Source: Solicoccozyma terricola
Taxonomy: Eukaryota; Basidiomycota; Tremellomycetes; Filobasidiales; Piskurozymaceae
Direction of reading: 5' to 3'
Length of the DNA: 64,000 bases
Assembly: GCA_001600875.1 (NCBI GenBank)
Contig: BCLD01000003.1
Coordinates: 32,082-96,081 of the forward strand
Positions 54,429 to 64,000 of the stretch are shown here, one piece after another. A program made the translations under genes and the position numbers. Each line of letters opens with the position of its first letter. Positions within the stretch are counted from its first letter, which is position 1. The notes below the pieces were generated by a model, which saw only the letters and a list, made by a program, of their open reading frames with translations, searched no databases and was not told where the DNA came from.

Positions 54429-55472
54429 ATGATGATCACTGTTGCTCCCCTCGCCGTTCTTGCCCTCGCCGCCTCCGCGGTGGCGCTCAACATCACCCGG
54501 TCCGGCTCTTCGCAGGAGATTGCCCCGTCTCCCCTTCCCGTTCCGGGCGTCGCATCCAACGCCGAAGAAATCATCACCCAATTCCAGAGCCTCGGTCGAA
54601 CCACCGTCTGGAAGCTGGTGGACGAGGTTAACTTCCAGGGTGAATGTTACGAGCCCGAGGGTATCGTGCGTCTCGGCGACAATCGATACTTTGTTTCGGC
54701 GGGCGAGTACACCCAGGCGACGCAGAAGTATGCTCAGGTCACCAACGGCACCGATCGAACCGCTGGCGCTGGATTTGCCCATATGATGGTGTTCGACGGC
54801 AACGGGACCCGTATCGCAGACGCCACGCTGACCGACAAAGGCAATGTCGAGTACCACAACGGAGGTATCGACTATGACGGCCAGACCATCTGGGCGACCA
54901 TCGGTCAGTACCGGCCCAATTCTACCGCAACAGTGTACAAGATCGACCCGTCCACGCTAGAGCCCACCCCGCAGTTCCGCATCGCAGATCACATGGGTGG
55001 CATCGTCCACGATGTGCAGACTGGCTCCCTCACGACAATGAATTGGGGATCGCGCAACGCATCCGTGTTTGATGAGCACGGCAACAAGGCTGCTCCTCCG
55101 GCATTCACGGCCCCACGCAGCAGCGTGCGCAATCCATCGTACTGGGTCGACTATCAGGACTGCAAGTTCCTCGGCCAAACCAAGCACTACGGTGATCGTT
55201 CTGTCATGCTCTGCTCGGGCGTTACTAATCTCTACGGCGTCGAGATGGGAGGGCTCGCCATCGTCGACACCAAGACCATGGTCCCGCTTGACGAGGTGCC
55301 GATCACCATGAAGACCGAGNCGGGCAAGCTCGTTACCGAAAACCCTATGGATGCAGCNATTGTCGATGGAAAGCTAAGGGTGTACTGGTTGCCTGTGCAG
55401 CACAACTGCACGTTGTATGCCTACGAGGCCCAGCCTGACAGCCCGTTCGAGTTTGGTGGCGGGCCCCAGTAG
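54429..55472 (+). CDS. Secreted protein, DUF6454-like, intact
   Basis: A single exon of 347 codons with a signal peptide ('ITVAPLAVLALAASAVALN'; ATG 54429, next ATG 54432). Blocks include 'VNFQGECYEPEGIVRLGDN', 'GFAHMMVFDGNGTRIADATL', 'YHNGGIDYDGQTIWATIGQY', 'HMGGIVHDVQTGSLTTMNWG', 'YWVDYQDCKFLG' and 'VMLCSGVTNLYG'. Repeating strand-rich units with conserved H and D suggest a beta-propeller. The best match from memory is DUF6454, whose function is unknown. Two N (55320, 55358), one at a third codon position, do not break the frame. Several N-glycosylation sites fit secretion. It is apparently functional. Confidence 0.7.
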   Translation: MMITVAPLAVLALAASAVALNITRSGSSQEIAPSPLPVPGVASNAEEIITQFQSLGRTTVWKLVDEVNFQGECYEPEGIVRLGDNRYFVSAGEYTQATQKYAQVTNGTDRTAGAGFAHMMVFDGNGTRIADATLTDKGNVEYHNGGIDYDGQTIWATIGQYRPNSTATVYKIDPSTLEPTPQFRIADHMGGIVHDVQTGSLTTMNWGSRNASVFDEHGNKAAPPAFTAPRSSVRNPSYWVDYQDCKFLGQTKHYGDRSVMLCSGVTNLYGVEMGGLAIVDTKTMVPLDEVPITMKTEXGKLVTENPMDAXIVDGKLRVYWLPVQHNCTLYAYEAQPDSPFEFGGGPQ

Positions 55473-55639
55473 CTACAAGTCCCCGTAGCCTCCAACCGAG
55501 CGGCATAGAGCGTCACTCTGTGCCCACCTAGACGGATACACTAAAATAAAATGATTTTGCGGAGGACGCTCTTGTAAACATCGAAATTGAACACGCGTGT
55601 GGACAAGCTATACATCATCAGCATCCCTCGTATGCCCAA

Positions 55640-56060
55640 GATCGGCGGATTGCCAAGCTACATCCTCCCGTTGCTGTAAACCCATAGTAATCTCGAACCA
55701 ATTCAGACATCGAATTCTAAGAGTAGTTCGCTACGGTCTCTATCAGTACGTAACGCCAGACCGAGCCACATTGCTTCCTCGCTTCCCGTTGGACCTTAAA
55801 AGCATTCAAGGAGCGATTCATAAAGATCAAGCCAAGTCAGTCGCCTGGAGACCAAAGAGAGGCGACGATGTGGGCAGCGCCTTTGGAGAGGAAGGCTCGG
55901 TTTAATCCTTCGACGTCGTCCAGGCCACCAGTTGGGAACCCACTACCAGACATGCAGAGGGAGAAATTGACCAAAACAGCGCGGCTTACGCAAATGATGC
56001 ACGTCCCAAACGCCTGGCTTTTCTCTGTGCGCAAGGATACCAAACCATCTTGCAAACGTG
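55640..56060 (-). pseudogene. CHAT-domain-like C-terminal fragment
   Basis: On the minus strand 'AVLVNFSLCMSGSG' followed by 'LDDVEGLNRAFLSKGAAHIV' and 'ASLWSPGD' matches the CHAT (caspase-like) pattern: catalytic Cys strand, dVEGLxRAFLxxGAxxVVxSLWxVxD. The matching His block upstream was not found, and a stop follows SPGD, after which more open sequence continues to about 55700. CHAT proteins are peptidases of conflict and cell-death systems. It is a fragment, and activity is unlikely. Confidence 0.5.
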
Positions 56061-56304
56061 GATCGTGATTTCCCGCTATGTGATTGCAGACCAATGGACC
56101 CAAATCCGCGTCTTGCCTACGGTGTGCGACATTCCCCATATCATCAGTTCGTCTTGTCCGACATGATATTGGACAAAGACGATTCTCGTTAGGTGTGATT
56201 GCCGCGAGATCGGCTTCCTCAATGGACCTGGTCATCTTCGTGGGATTCGAGGACGCTGGACGGTCGTGTGTTGAAGATGTCCAGCCAAACTCGCTCACAT
56301 ACTC

Positions 56305-56720
56305 ATACGGGCTTCCCAACTCATCACCCTCGTTAAACTGGGCGTTTGGTCTATTTACTTCTTTCAATGTTGGACAGATTTGTCTGCTGTATAGAAGCTC
56401 GCACGTCACCAGATTTGTGTGCAACTATGTAAATAGACAAACAAAACAGCTGAGGCCGTCCGTCTATCTAATTTACCTGCTTTTGTGCAGTCACTGGTTA
56501 GAGTTCAAAAAATCTTTGCAGACAATCGCCCCTTCTCGTCGTGCGCTTTGTTGGTCTTCTAATGGACACCTAACCAGTCGACAACCCAGGAAAACAACAC
56601 CTGTTATCAAGGGGGGCGTCTGGAGTTCCCTACACACGCGTAAATGGACTTGATGACTATGTTATATGACTTCACGAATGAATGGTCCCAGTTTTCCTTG
56701 AGCTTTGAATGAAGTAATCC
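56305..56720 (+). repeat. Half copy of the foldback element
   Basis: Aligns with 58190-58600 (left arm plus spacer). Shared blocks include GACAGATTTGTCTGCTGTA/GTCAGATTTATCTGCTGTA, CCGTCCGTCTATCTAATTTA, GCTTTGTT.G.TCTTCTAA and TATGACTTCACGAATGAATG. The right arm is missing. Confidence 0.55.
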
Positions 56721-58134
56721 CCAATTGCCCCGCGTACGGCGCAACTGTCTTCCAGTCTGTGGGAATGTTCTCGTGTGAGACTCCTCCCAGCGGGGAGCAA
56801 AAATACTATGTGGGGTATGAGCTGCCGGTTGTTTTCTCGGAGGCATGGCGACGACAGCCAGCTGCTTTTTGTGATTGTCCGACAGCACGAATAACACCCT
56901 CGGGATATGGATCCACGCCGTCCTCGTGACTTGAAAGCCGGGGGTCCACCTTTCTTGCATAGGTCATGCAAAGATGGCAGCACCGTTCCTCTATATGGCG
57001 GTATGGTCCGCTGCACTCAGTTACCCGATAGGAATTGTGTTGGTCACAGGTGACGCTTCCGATAACCCATTCACGCGCGGTGGTCCGCTAGACAAGTCAG
57101 TCATACCGCGAACGTCGTCAGCTAAGTGCCAGCTGGGTGAGTGATGCAGTCTTCAGCGCTAAATACGGTTCCCATCACGGGACGATTAGCATCACAGGGC
57201 AGTAAGCGTATGCCTCAACACCATACGCAGGATCCTTAACTCTGGTTGCGGCGGTTTTTCCTCGTCCTAAGATGTATCTTTCCGGAACGGGTCTCATTAT
57301 CAGGGAGACTCTCCCACCGGGAGCCCTTGCAACGGCACTTGCTTCTGCCGGCCTCCGACCAGATGACACCTGCCTCTGAGTTTGATATATACTTTGGATA
57401 TAACACCAATTGCAGCCCGAAACCGATGCTCCATCTTATTTGAGAAGATAATCATCCTTTGCAGGGTTGTATGAGATACAAGACGACAAGCTTCGTTATC
57501 GTTATCAAATGAATCACATTTCTGTTTGGTGGGACGTAAATAATAACTCATATCAGATGTGTGATATACCATTGGACTGGTCAAAGGCAAAATCAGCAGG
57601 TCAGATGTCTCCTGAATGATAAACGGACAGCTCAGACACTCATACAATTCCAGTCTGACATGTCCGATGTCACCCCAAACTTGGTCTGACATGTCCCGAC
57701 CTCATCAGTGATGTCCTTCCAGCATCACCCGGACGTGGCTCCTGCACCAGACAATGAAAGGAATATGTCAGACGTGAGGATAATTCGAGTCTGACTGTTC
57801 AGATATATTATCAGCACAGGTCTGACCTGTCTTAACTGCAATGTTGATGCAGCAACTGCAATTGCAATTCCACACACGAAAAACATATTACCCCGAGGAA
57901 TGGCCTGGCTTGAATCAGTGCAGGATTAATTGAATAAATTAGATATGATGATTCTTTCCAGTCTCATTGTACGGCATTACAAGCAAAGTTTCCCACCCTG
58001 CAGTTGGTCCGCACAAGGGAAGGAAGCTTGCAGGACGAAGACGGCGAGGACGGATGACGATGACGAATAATCGGGCTCATTCTCGTCGACAACTTGGTGT
58101 TCCGTAATGTTTGTCTGGGTCCAGGTTTGAGGTT
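56721..58134. other. Intergenic stretch with scattered TCTGACATGTC-like motifs
   Basis: Between about 57540 and 57850, variants of GTCTGACATGTCC / GTCAGACGTG occur several times in both orientations. No gene is recognised. Confidence 0.4.
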
Positions 58135-58832
58135 TGTCAGCCTACAAAGTATGAATTGATCGACGATTTATTTGCAGTCAGCCATTTTACAGGCCCAACC
58201 CGTTCTTCCACTTTCATCCACATGCAAACCTTTGGTATATCTGCTTCTTCCAATTTTGGTCAGATTTATCTGCTGTACCGAGGCTCGGACATCCCTGGAT
58301 TGCGTGGACATGTGTAAATACACAACCACCTGATACGAACGGTCTATCTGATTTATCTGCTTTTATAGACTCAATGGTCATAGATCGAGGCTTTGCAGGT
58401 AACGGCCCCTTCTCATTGTGTGCTTTGTTTGCTCTTCTAACTTCCTCTGACTGGACACCCAACGAATCAACAACCCATGAACGAACACCTCTTATCAAGC
58501 GCGGGTCTCTCGAGCTCCTTGGACGTGGTTCAACTTGATCACTATGGTATGTGACTTCACGAGTGAATGGTGCTCAGTCAGCCTCTTTCAACTCTGAACA
58601 TTGAAGATGCAGAAGTAGATAAATCAGATAGACCGATTATCTCAGCTGTTTGTCTGACCACACAAGGACGTCCAACCCTCCCTACAGCAGACAAATTTGT
58701 CGAAGATCGGAAGAAGCAGATATATCAAAGGTTTGAATGTGGCTGCACGGGGAAGAACGGGTGGAGCCTTTAAAATGGCTGGATGTAGATATATCATAAA
58801 TCAATTCAGCCAAGCGGATTTGCAGGCGATTT
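58135..58832. mobile_element. Foldback element with long inverted arms
   Basis: The left arm (about 58135-58380) and the reverse complement of the right arm (about 58585-58832) align along about 245 bp with roughly 75% identity. Examples are AGCCATTTTACAGGCCCAAC / AGCCATTTTAAAGGCTCCAC and CAAACCTTTGGTATATCTGC / CAAACCTTTGATATATCTGC. About 200 bp of spacer separate them. There is no transposase. No clear target duplication was found. Confidence 0.65.
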
Positions 58833-58918
58833 TGTTTAGCACTGAAAGTACATTTACATCGTCTTTACTCATTTAGATCTTTGCAAATGATTCTTATTGT
58901 TCGTGTACCGGAAGTAAC

Positions 58919-59010
58919 ACAGTGCAGATAAATCGTGCAGATAAACCGTGCAAAAAAATCGTGCGACAAATCATGTCGTGCAGACAAATCGTGCAGATAA
59001 ATCGTGCAGG
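58919..59010 (+). repeat. Minisatellite, unit about CGTGCAGATAAAT
   Basis: Seven imperfect units of 8-13 bp (GTGCAGATAAATC, GTGCAGATAAACC, GTGCAAAAAAATC, GTGCGACAAATC, GTGCAGACAAATC and others). Confidence 0.7.
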
Positions 59011-59827
59011 GAAATAAATTATTGAACTGATGTCTGACACCGAGATGGATTTTGGTCACGAACAAGCAAATGGGTTCTGATGTTGTAGGGTTTGGCCCCT
59101 TTCAGATTTCCAGTGACCCTCCACAGCCGCTCCTTACAACTTCGGCCAGGCCCGTCTACTCAAGGAACTCAAGGAATGGCAGTGCCAGACGTTTTGGTTG
59201 CTGCTACTTGGGAAAAACGGGGATTTTTTTGTCTTGCGAAGTGTAGTGTCGTGTTCTTTGGAACAGTGGGAATGAGAGGAGGGATACAGAGTGTGAGAGA
59301 CTGCAAAGGAAAATACACATCGAATTCCCGTATGGTAAATAGATACGTGCCCAAGATTACTAGACTCTTACAACAACCTGAACCTTGGCAGCAACACTCA
59401 GCTGCCTCGCCTACTTGGGACGACAACAGGTACCGAAGCTACTGCAGTCAGTCCATGGCAATATCAGCGTACCTATCATCGAACACTACATAGCACATAT
59501 ATAACTCATAGACCATCGGTGGAGCCAACATCCGCCTCTTCCAGAAGCATACAGCTGCAGAGCCCAACAATCACTCACCGCAGAGTAGCTGTAGAGACAA
59601 TCAAAGTATCACCTCATGAGCATTACCAGCGTTGGCAGTACCAACGCCAACACCAATGCTACCAGCCACGACCGACTAGCAATATTAGCACGAACGCGTC
59701 GCCATTTACTTGGACATCAGATCATTCAGATCTCCAACGCCGTTCAATGTACAATTGCTGCAGTCCAGTGCATGTACCATGTTGTACATAGTAGATGTTC
59801 ATTCAAATATGATTTGTCTGAGTGTAT

Positions 59828-60325
59828 GGTATGGAATTGTCTGCCCGCGTGTGACTGAATGATCTGCATTTTATATTTTATTGCACATATCGCCGGACAA
59901 GTGGAGCGCAGATAACAGCACTGAGTGCTTACAATGTGCACTTGTCTCCGTTACGTCTTGTCTGTTATATGTTAATGGGAATTGTCTGCGGGCATGTAAC
60001 TGAATTATCTGCGTTTTGCATTGTTTGCGCGTGTATGTATATCACAAATGTGTTTCAGTCGTTCAACTGTCGCGTTTCCTGCATTTAACTCGTTTCGCAC
60101 ATACAACCGAGTCCGCATTGAGCCTGGTCGTGGCCCATATTGCGAACAATACTTTCGGTAAAACGCAGCAGTTCTGGGTGACCCACATTGACTGTATCAT
60201 CTCAAATAAACTCGCAACTGCAAATGTGTTCAATTGATGTGGTTGGCACTTTCCCGTTTTAACTTGTCCCTCGCATACACATAACATACTCTTCCAATTG
60301 AGCCTGGCGATGGGGTGTATTTCAG
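59828..60325. repeat. Two pairs of diverged direct repeats
   Basis: ATTGTCTGCCCGCGTGTGAC.. (about 59834-59890) recurs as ATTGTCTGCGGGCATGTAAC.. (about 59980-60036). TCGCACATACAACC..ATTGAGCCTGGTCG (about 60093-60132) recurs as TCGCATACACATAAC..ATTGAGCCTGGCG (about 60273-60310). No ORF explains them. Confidence 0.5.
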
Positions 60326-61024
60326 AAGACGATGTCGGCGAACTGTGGGAGTTTTGAGGGACTTCTATGGAGCGAATTTACGCTAATCATGCTCCGCCCG
60401 ATTCAATTCTTCTTCTCAACCGAAGATTGCTAGTCCAGGGTTTTTGCCACCGAAGTTGCACCAAGACTCACGAGCAGGGCCAGAACGGCAAAAGGAAGAC
60501 GAGCAATAAAAGAGAAAAGAAATAGAGAAATTTTGAAATGCTCGCATCCCAGAATCTTCGATTCCAATGTGCCTGCGGTTTTAGCTTCTCGTACAACAAT
60601 TGAAGTTCTACTTCTACTGTTTTTTTGAATGTCGTCGGCGATATGATATAGGTCAGGTTCTAGATCAGATGCTCGGACGCATTGAGGTCCTGAGTTGAAA
60701 CCCCGGCAATAATCAAGAGTATGCGGATGAGCCTTGTGAGGCTTCCGTTCATAATTAAATGGGTAAACCTCAAACTTCTTGCCTTGCAGACCTTTTCGCG
60801 GTCAATTTTTCATCCGGAGTTAGCACCGAGAGGAACGCCAAACCGGGTTCCCACGGCGCCGGAAAGGCTCCTTAGAAATCGGCGTACTCATTTTGGCGAT
60901 TAGTGAAAGACGATATGGGTGGTCTTTCGACGTCTTGCAAGATATGACACGGTCGGACAAGACAGAGGAGGGTAGGTGGCGACTCGTGGGGCCGCTTTTG
61001 AAACAAAGCAGGGTACTATTCGAG

Positions 61025-61523
61025 AAATGTCAAAGTCAGTCATAAGTCCATCACACAAACCGGTCCAAATTTTGAACCGGTTTACAAAGAGTAGCAGTAA
61101 GTTCATCCATGTAAAGTCATGTTTTCTAGCCACATGTACTGATTAATCATCATACGCTGTTCAGAACCATCCCATGAACCCTCACTCGACACCCCCACCT
61201 CCTCAAACACCGATATCACTCGATTCCACCGCCATCGGAGGGAGATTTGGAGAGACAGAAATGTCAAAGTCAGCCGTAAGTTTGGTCACGTAAAGTGGTG
61301 ATTCTCACGGTGTGTACTGATTAATCATCATACGCTGTTCAGAACCATCCCCTGACACCCTTACTCGACACCCCCACCTCCTCAAACACCGATATCACTC
61401 GATTCCACCACCATCTGAGCGAAATTCATAGAGAGAGAAATGTCAAAGTCAGCCGTAAGTTTGAACACGTAAAGTCAGTCTTTCTCGCTGCATGCACTAA
61501 TAAGGACTGTTTATCATCTGCAG
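61025..61523 (+). repeat. Tandem array of about 178-bp exon-plus-intron units
   Basis: Two full units (about 61134-61312 and 61313-61490) and a partial one share ACTGATTAATCATCATACGC followed by TGTTCAG, a Pro/Ser-rich coding-like part (CTCGACACCCCCACCTCCTC) and ATGTCAAAGTCAGCCGTAAG. Each unit has a GTAAGT donor, about 67 nt of intron with CTGATTAAT branch-like site and a TTCAG acceptor. The exon part is open in unit 1 ('NHPMNPHSTPPPPQTPISLD') and shifted by one base in unit 2. A third intron-like end (CACTAATAAGG..CTGCAG) closes the array at about 61523. Confidence 0.55.
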
Positions 61524-61915
61524 GAGTGGTACATTGTTGTACAACCACGTACAAATCTGTACAAACATGTACACACCTGTTCAGACAGGCGATGGTGATG
61601 ATATATCGGGTAGACTCCTCGTACACTACCACATATCCCCTCATCCCATCACCCGTGCTGTCTGTGATAAAACCATAGGGATTAGCTACCCCTACCAATG
61701 GCTTATCACAGAGCGGCACAGCACCAGGCTCTCTTCCCTTCTCTTCCCTTTTGTACTTTTCTATAGTTCTTTCTTTCCTTCATCGTGATGTGTCGAGCTG
61801 GGATGCATGATCATGCATTCTGTTCGAGTATATAGTGAAATGTAACGTGTCATGTGTAATGTAATGCCATGCCATCATGTGTAATGTAATGCCATCCATG
61901 ACGACCATCTAATCA

Positions 61916-64000
61916 TTAAAGCTGAACCGTGATATCATTACCCATTACATTGGACCACAACCACTCTATATATGTGAACATGTTCAAGATGCTGTTATCA
62001 TCCTTCTGCTTTGCCCAAAGACCAAACTCGTCAAGTGTAAATGAGGAGGGCCACCCAAACTTCTCTTTTGCACAGGGGAGTCGACTCTTTTGATGTATAG
62101 CGATCATCTCCCAGACACCTCTTTGGTATGTGCAGCCCTCCCGATCATATCGTTCTGATTGTGATCCTTCATGGTATCCCCCAAAGCGAGGAAGAAGACA
62201 CCAGAAGCAGATCTGATCTCTTGGCTCGAAGCGAGTTCTTTTCACAGCATCTCTCACTTTTTCGGCCCAATCGTCTATCCTTTCCCGATACCGCATCTCC
62301 TTATGGGCCCTTGGACAGCCTGATGCAGCATGACCAGGGGCAAAAGATCCAAAGCCTATGCAGATGGTGCAGCACCCTTTAACCCGGTGGAATAAAGACT
62401 GCAAACTGTTTTTCAGTTTCTCCAGCTTTTGCCGTCGAGATATTTGAACTTCGGAATCTGTCATGATGGAATGAGCAGTTGACTGAGCTTCAACAGTTGG
62501 CACCACACCGGTTGCAATTGACGTCCTTGCTCTTTTAGGTTTGGGCCATGGTGGTGGAGGAGGATCAACAGAGGACAAGGATGCATGGAGGGAGGCCGAG
62601 GATGCAACTACAGATGGGAAGAGGGATAGATAAGCACAAAGAACTGGTATCGATAAAAGAGAATACCCACTGGTTACTGCAGCTGGCTCTTTACGCTTCA
62701 CGCCCCTGACAACCCTCCTGTTTGGCTTGTCCTTGTCATCCAAATCGTGAGAAGGTACCAAGCAGGATTGTCCCCGGGCTTTCCTGCAGTTATCACAAAG
62801 AACAGATCCTTCCAGTGAAGAGCAAGTCTGGTCCGGGATCGCGTCAACAAACTCTGTGATTGCAGTCCGTCGACATGTTGAAGATAATGCCCAATTCCGG
62901 AGTACAACAGTACCACTGTGATCAGGGTCTGGGATTCGAGGGTGCTTGATGTAGGGGATCGTGTATGAGAGGAATTCTTCACCATTTCTGCCTCCACGTC
63001 CAGATGTTTGCAGCATATCCAGCATGTNGTCTGAGAGCCCAACATGCATAACTGCTGTGACTCCAGGAATATCCATCCCAGCTCCAAGACAGGTTGTAGC
63101 ACAGAGGAATGCTGGACCATCAACTGACGCATTATGGTTTGCAAACCAGTGAAACACTGACTTCTGCCGTCGCTTGTTTTCTTCTGGATCTTTATCCAAA
63201 TCTGAATAGTATTGGCAGCCTTCTGCAGGAGCCCCACCAATGGCGAAATTGAGCTCACCACCAATCTTCTTTGTGATGCAGAAGATCAGGACCTTTCCTC
63301 CGTAAGTTGACTTTANGATATCTTGATAGACCTCCAAAGCTACCCTGACCAGGGCTTGATCTGATTTTGGTTCNCCTGAATGTACCATATACATGGCCTC
63401 GGNACGANCAGTAGGTGGTCGGAAAGTGTGCAGAATCTTGGGTGTGATTCCATAGAACCGGGCCATGTGGGGCAGCATGGTCGGTGGAGAGGTTGCAGTG
63501 ATGAGCAGGTATGGAAACTTCATCTCCCGCAGTTTTANGATGTCTTGCAGGTTACGCCAACCCTGAGTGAAGGGGATGTGGCACTCATCAATGACCAAAC
63601 GAGCCTGCAATAACAAGACTTGGTTAGCAGGTGCTGATGATTTTGATGCATATATGCTACTCACAATGGCACGATGCATAGTTTTGCACCANAGAAGGAA
63701 CTTTGGCTTTACNGCATCATTCACACTAACAAAGATAACTCCAACCCCATGGGCATTCGTTTCGTTTCCGGCATCTTTCCAAACCCATAATGGGGTCTTT
63801 GATCGTGCAGCATGAAAACTGGCTTTCAGTCCTTCAATGAGGGCCAGCAGTGGGACAATGACAACCGTGAGNGACTGGCTATCACAGATCTGACGGAGCA
63901 TGTGGAAGACCAGTGTCTTGCCTGCCCCTGTTGGCAAGATCAAGTGCATATCCTCGGATTTGTATTCCAGAGTGAACTGGAGTGCCCTTTGCTGATCCAA
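61916..64000 (-). CDS. Telomere-linked RecQ-type DEAD/DEAH helicase (partial, N-terminus beyond window)
   Basis: A 694-codon frame is open from the window edge to a TAA/TGA at 61916. Helicase motifs in order: Walker A 'LPTGAGKT' (about 63930), Walker B 'VIDECH', motif III 'TATSPPT', motif V-like 'CLGAGMDIPGV' and motif VI 'QTSGRGGRNG'. Then comes a Cys-rich C-terminal part ('CDNCRKARG', 'CCTICIGFG', 'ICFWCLLP') and a Pro/Lys-rich linker. Two in-frame introns are likely (63664-63605, GTGAGT..TTGCAG, 60 nt; 62670-62608, GTGGGT..CTGTAG, 63 nt). Such genes sit next to telomeres in many fungi (TLH/UTASa type), and their role in telomere recombination is inferred from that position. Nine single N lie in its first third. 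A decayed copy is at 34.2 kb. Confidence 0.8.
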   Translation of the reverse strand: MDQQRALQFTLEYKSEDMHLILPTGAGKTLVFHMLRQICDSQXLTVVIVPLLALIEGLKASFHAARSKTPLWVWKDAGNETNAHGVGVIFVSVNDXVKPKFLXWCKTMHRAIVSSIYASKSSAPANQVLLLQARLVIDECHIPFTQGWRNLQDIXKLREMKFPYLLITATSPPTMLPHMARFYGITPKILHTFRPPTXRXEAMYMVHSXEPKSDQALVRVALEVYQDIXKSTYGGKVLIFCITKKIGGELNFAIGGAPAEGCQYYSDLDKDPEENKRRQKSVFHWFANHNASVDGPAFLCATTCLGAGMDIPGVTAVMHVGLSDXMLDMLQTSGRGGRNGEEFLSYTIPYIKHPRIPDPDHSGTVVLRNWALSSTCRRTAITEFVDAIPDQTCSSLEGSVLCDNCRKARGQSCLVPSHDLDDKDKPNRRVVRGVKRKEPAAVTSGYSLLSIPVLCAYLSLFPSVVASSASLHASLSSVDPPPPPWPKPKRARTSIATGVVPTVEAQSTAHSIMTDSEVQISRRQKLEKLKNSLQSLFHRVKGCCTICIGFGSFAPGHAASGCPRAHKEMRYRERIDDWAEKVRDAVKRTRFEPRDQICFWCLLPRFGGYHEGSQSERYDREGCTYQRGVWEMIAIHQKSRLPCAKEKFGWPSSFTLDEFGLWAKQKDDNSILNMFTYIEWLWSNVMGNDITVQL

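Noticed and set aside
55837..56424. A 195-codon minus-strand frame as one full gene
   Set aside because: Only the last 60 codons have CHAT-like blocks; the first part overlaps the foldback half copy and has no coding signal.
57540..57850. TCTGACATGTC motifs as a regulatory array
   Set aside because: Spacing and orientation are irregular and no gene start is near; more likely decayed repeat sequence.

Overview
The window looks like nuclear DNA of a basidiomycete, most likely a Tremellomycete yeast-like fungus. Genes are split by 55-70 nt introns with GTGAGT/GTAAGT donors and CTAAT/CTGAC-like branch sites. A nuclear copy of mitochondrial cox2 has a basidiomycete-type sequence. A degenerate TTAG(3-5) telomere-like array and a telomere-linked RecQ-type helicase gene point to subtelomeric or once-subtelomeric DNA. 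No tRNA, rRNA or CRISPR array was seen. All family names come from motif recognition by eye; no search was run.

Layout. 0-4 kb is a graveyard of plant-polysaccharide glycosidases: GH43, a piece of GH1 and a beta-galactosidase with a DUF5597-like tail, all frameshifted. 4-9 kb holds Copia scraps, a broken NACHT-WD40 NLR relic and, convergent with it, a broken SIR2-like gene cut at its 5' side by a Copia LTR. 9.7-13 kb has a clean three-exon gene, a small acidic ORF next to a 100-bp duplication, a glycine-zipper membrane protein and a telomere-like array. 13.7-19 kb is LTR and Copia debris plus a GH1 N-terminal half. 19.4-20.8 kb is an intact six-exon gene of a basidiomycete-type family, followed directly by a nuclear mitochondrial insert in which cox2 interrupts nad4. 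22.2-22.8 kb is a CACTA-like non-autonomous element. 25-31 kb mixes a two-exon membrane protein, Copia fragments, a DUF4188-like relic and several disordered or unknown ORFs. 32-33.8 kb is a multi-exon type I membrane protein with one frameshift. 34-38 kb has a decayed second copy of the helicase, a decayed papain-like peptidase and the end of a probable secreted protein. 38-41 kb is a 5'-complete Copia fragment (LTR, primer site, gag, protease) next to the C-terminal half of an alpha/beta hydrolase.

43.8-55.5 kb is the gene-rich part: a GPI-anchored acid phosphatase and a secreted phosphoesterase transcribed divergently from a shared region with three CACGTT motifs, the N-terminal half of an alpha/beta hydrolase, an intact two-exon zinc-type oxidoreductase, a decayed transcription factor and an intact secreted DUF6454-like protein. 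55.6-61.5 kb is repeat-rich: a CHAT-like relic, foldback elements of about 700 bp, minisatellites and a tandem array whose unit looks like one exon plus one intron. The last 2.1 kb is the telomere-linked helicase, running off the window edge.

Common themes are loss of function and mosaicism: many fragments of conflict-type genes (NACHT-WD40, SIR2-like, CHAT-like, papain-like) lie among mobile elements and organelle DNA. Apparently functional genes are mainly secreted or membrane proteins for phosphate and carbon scavenging.
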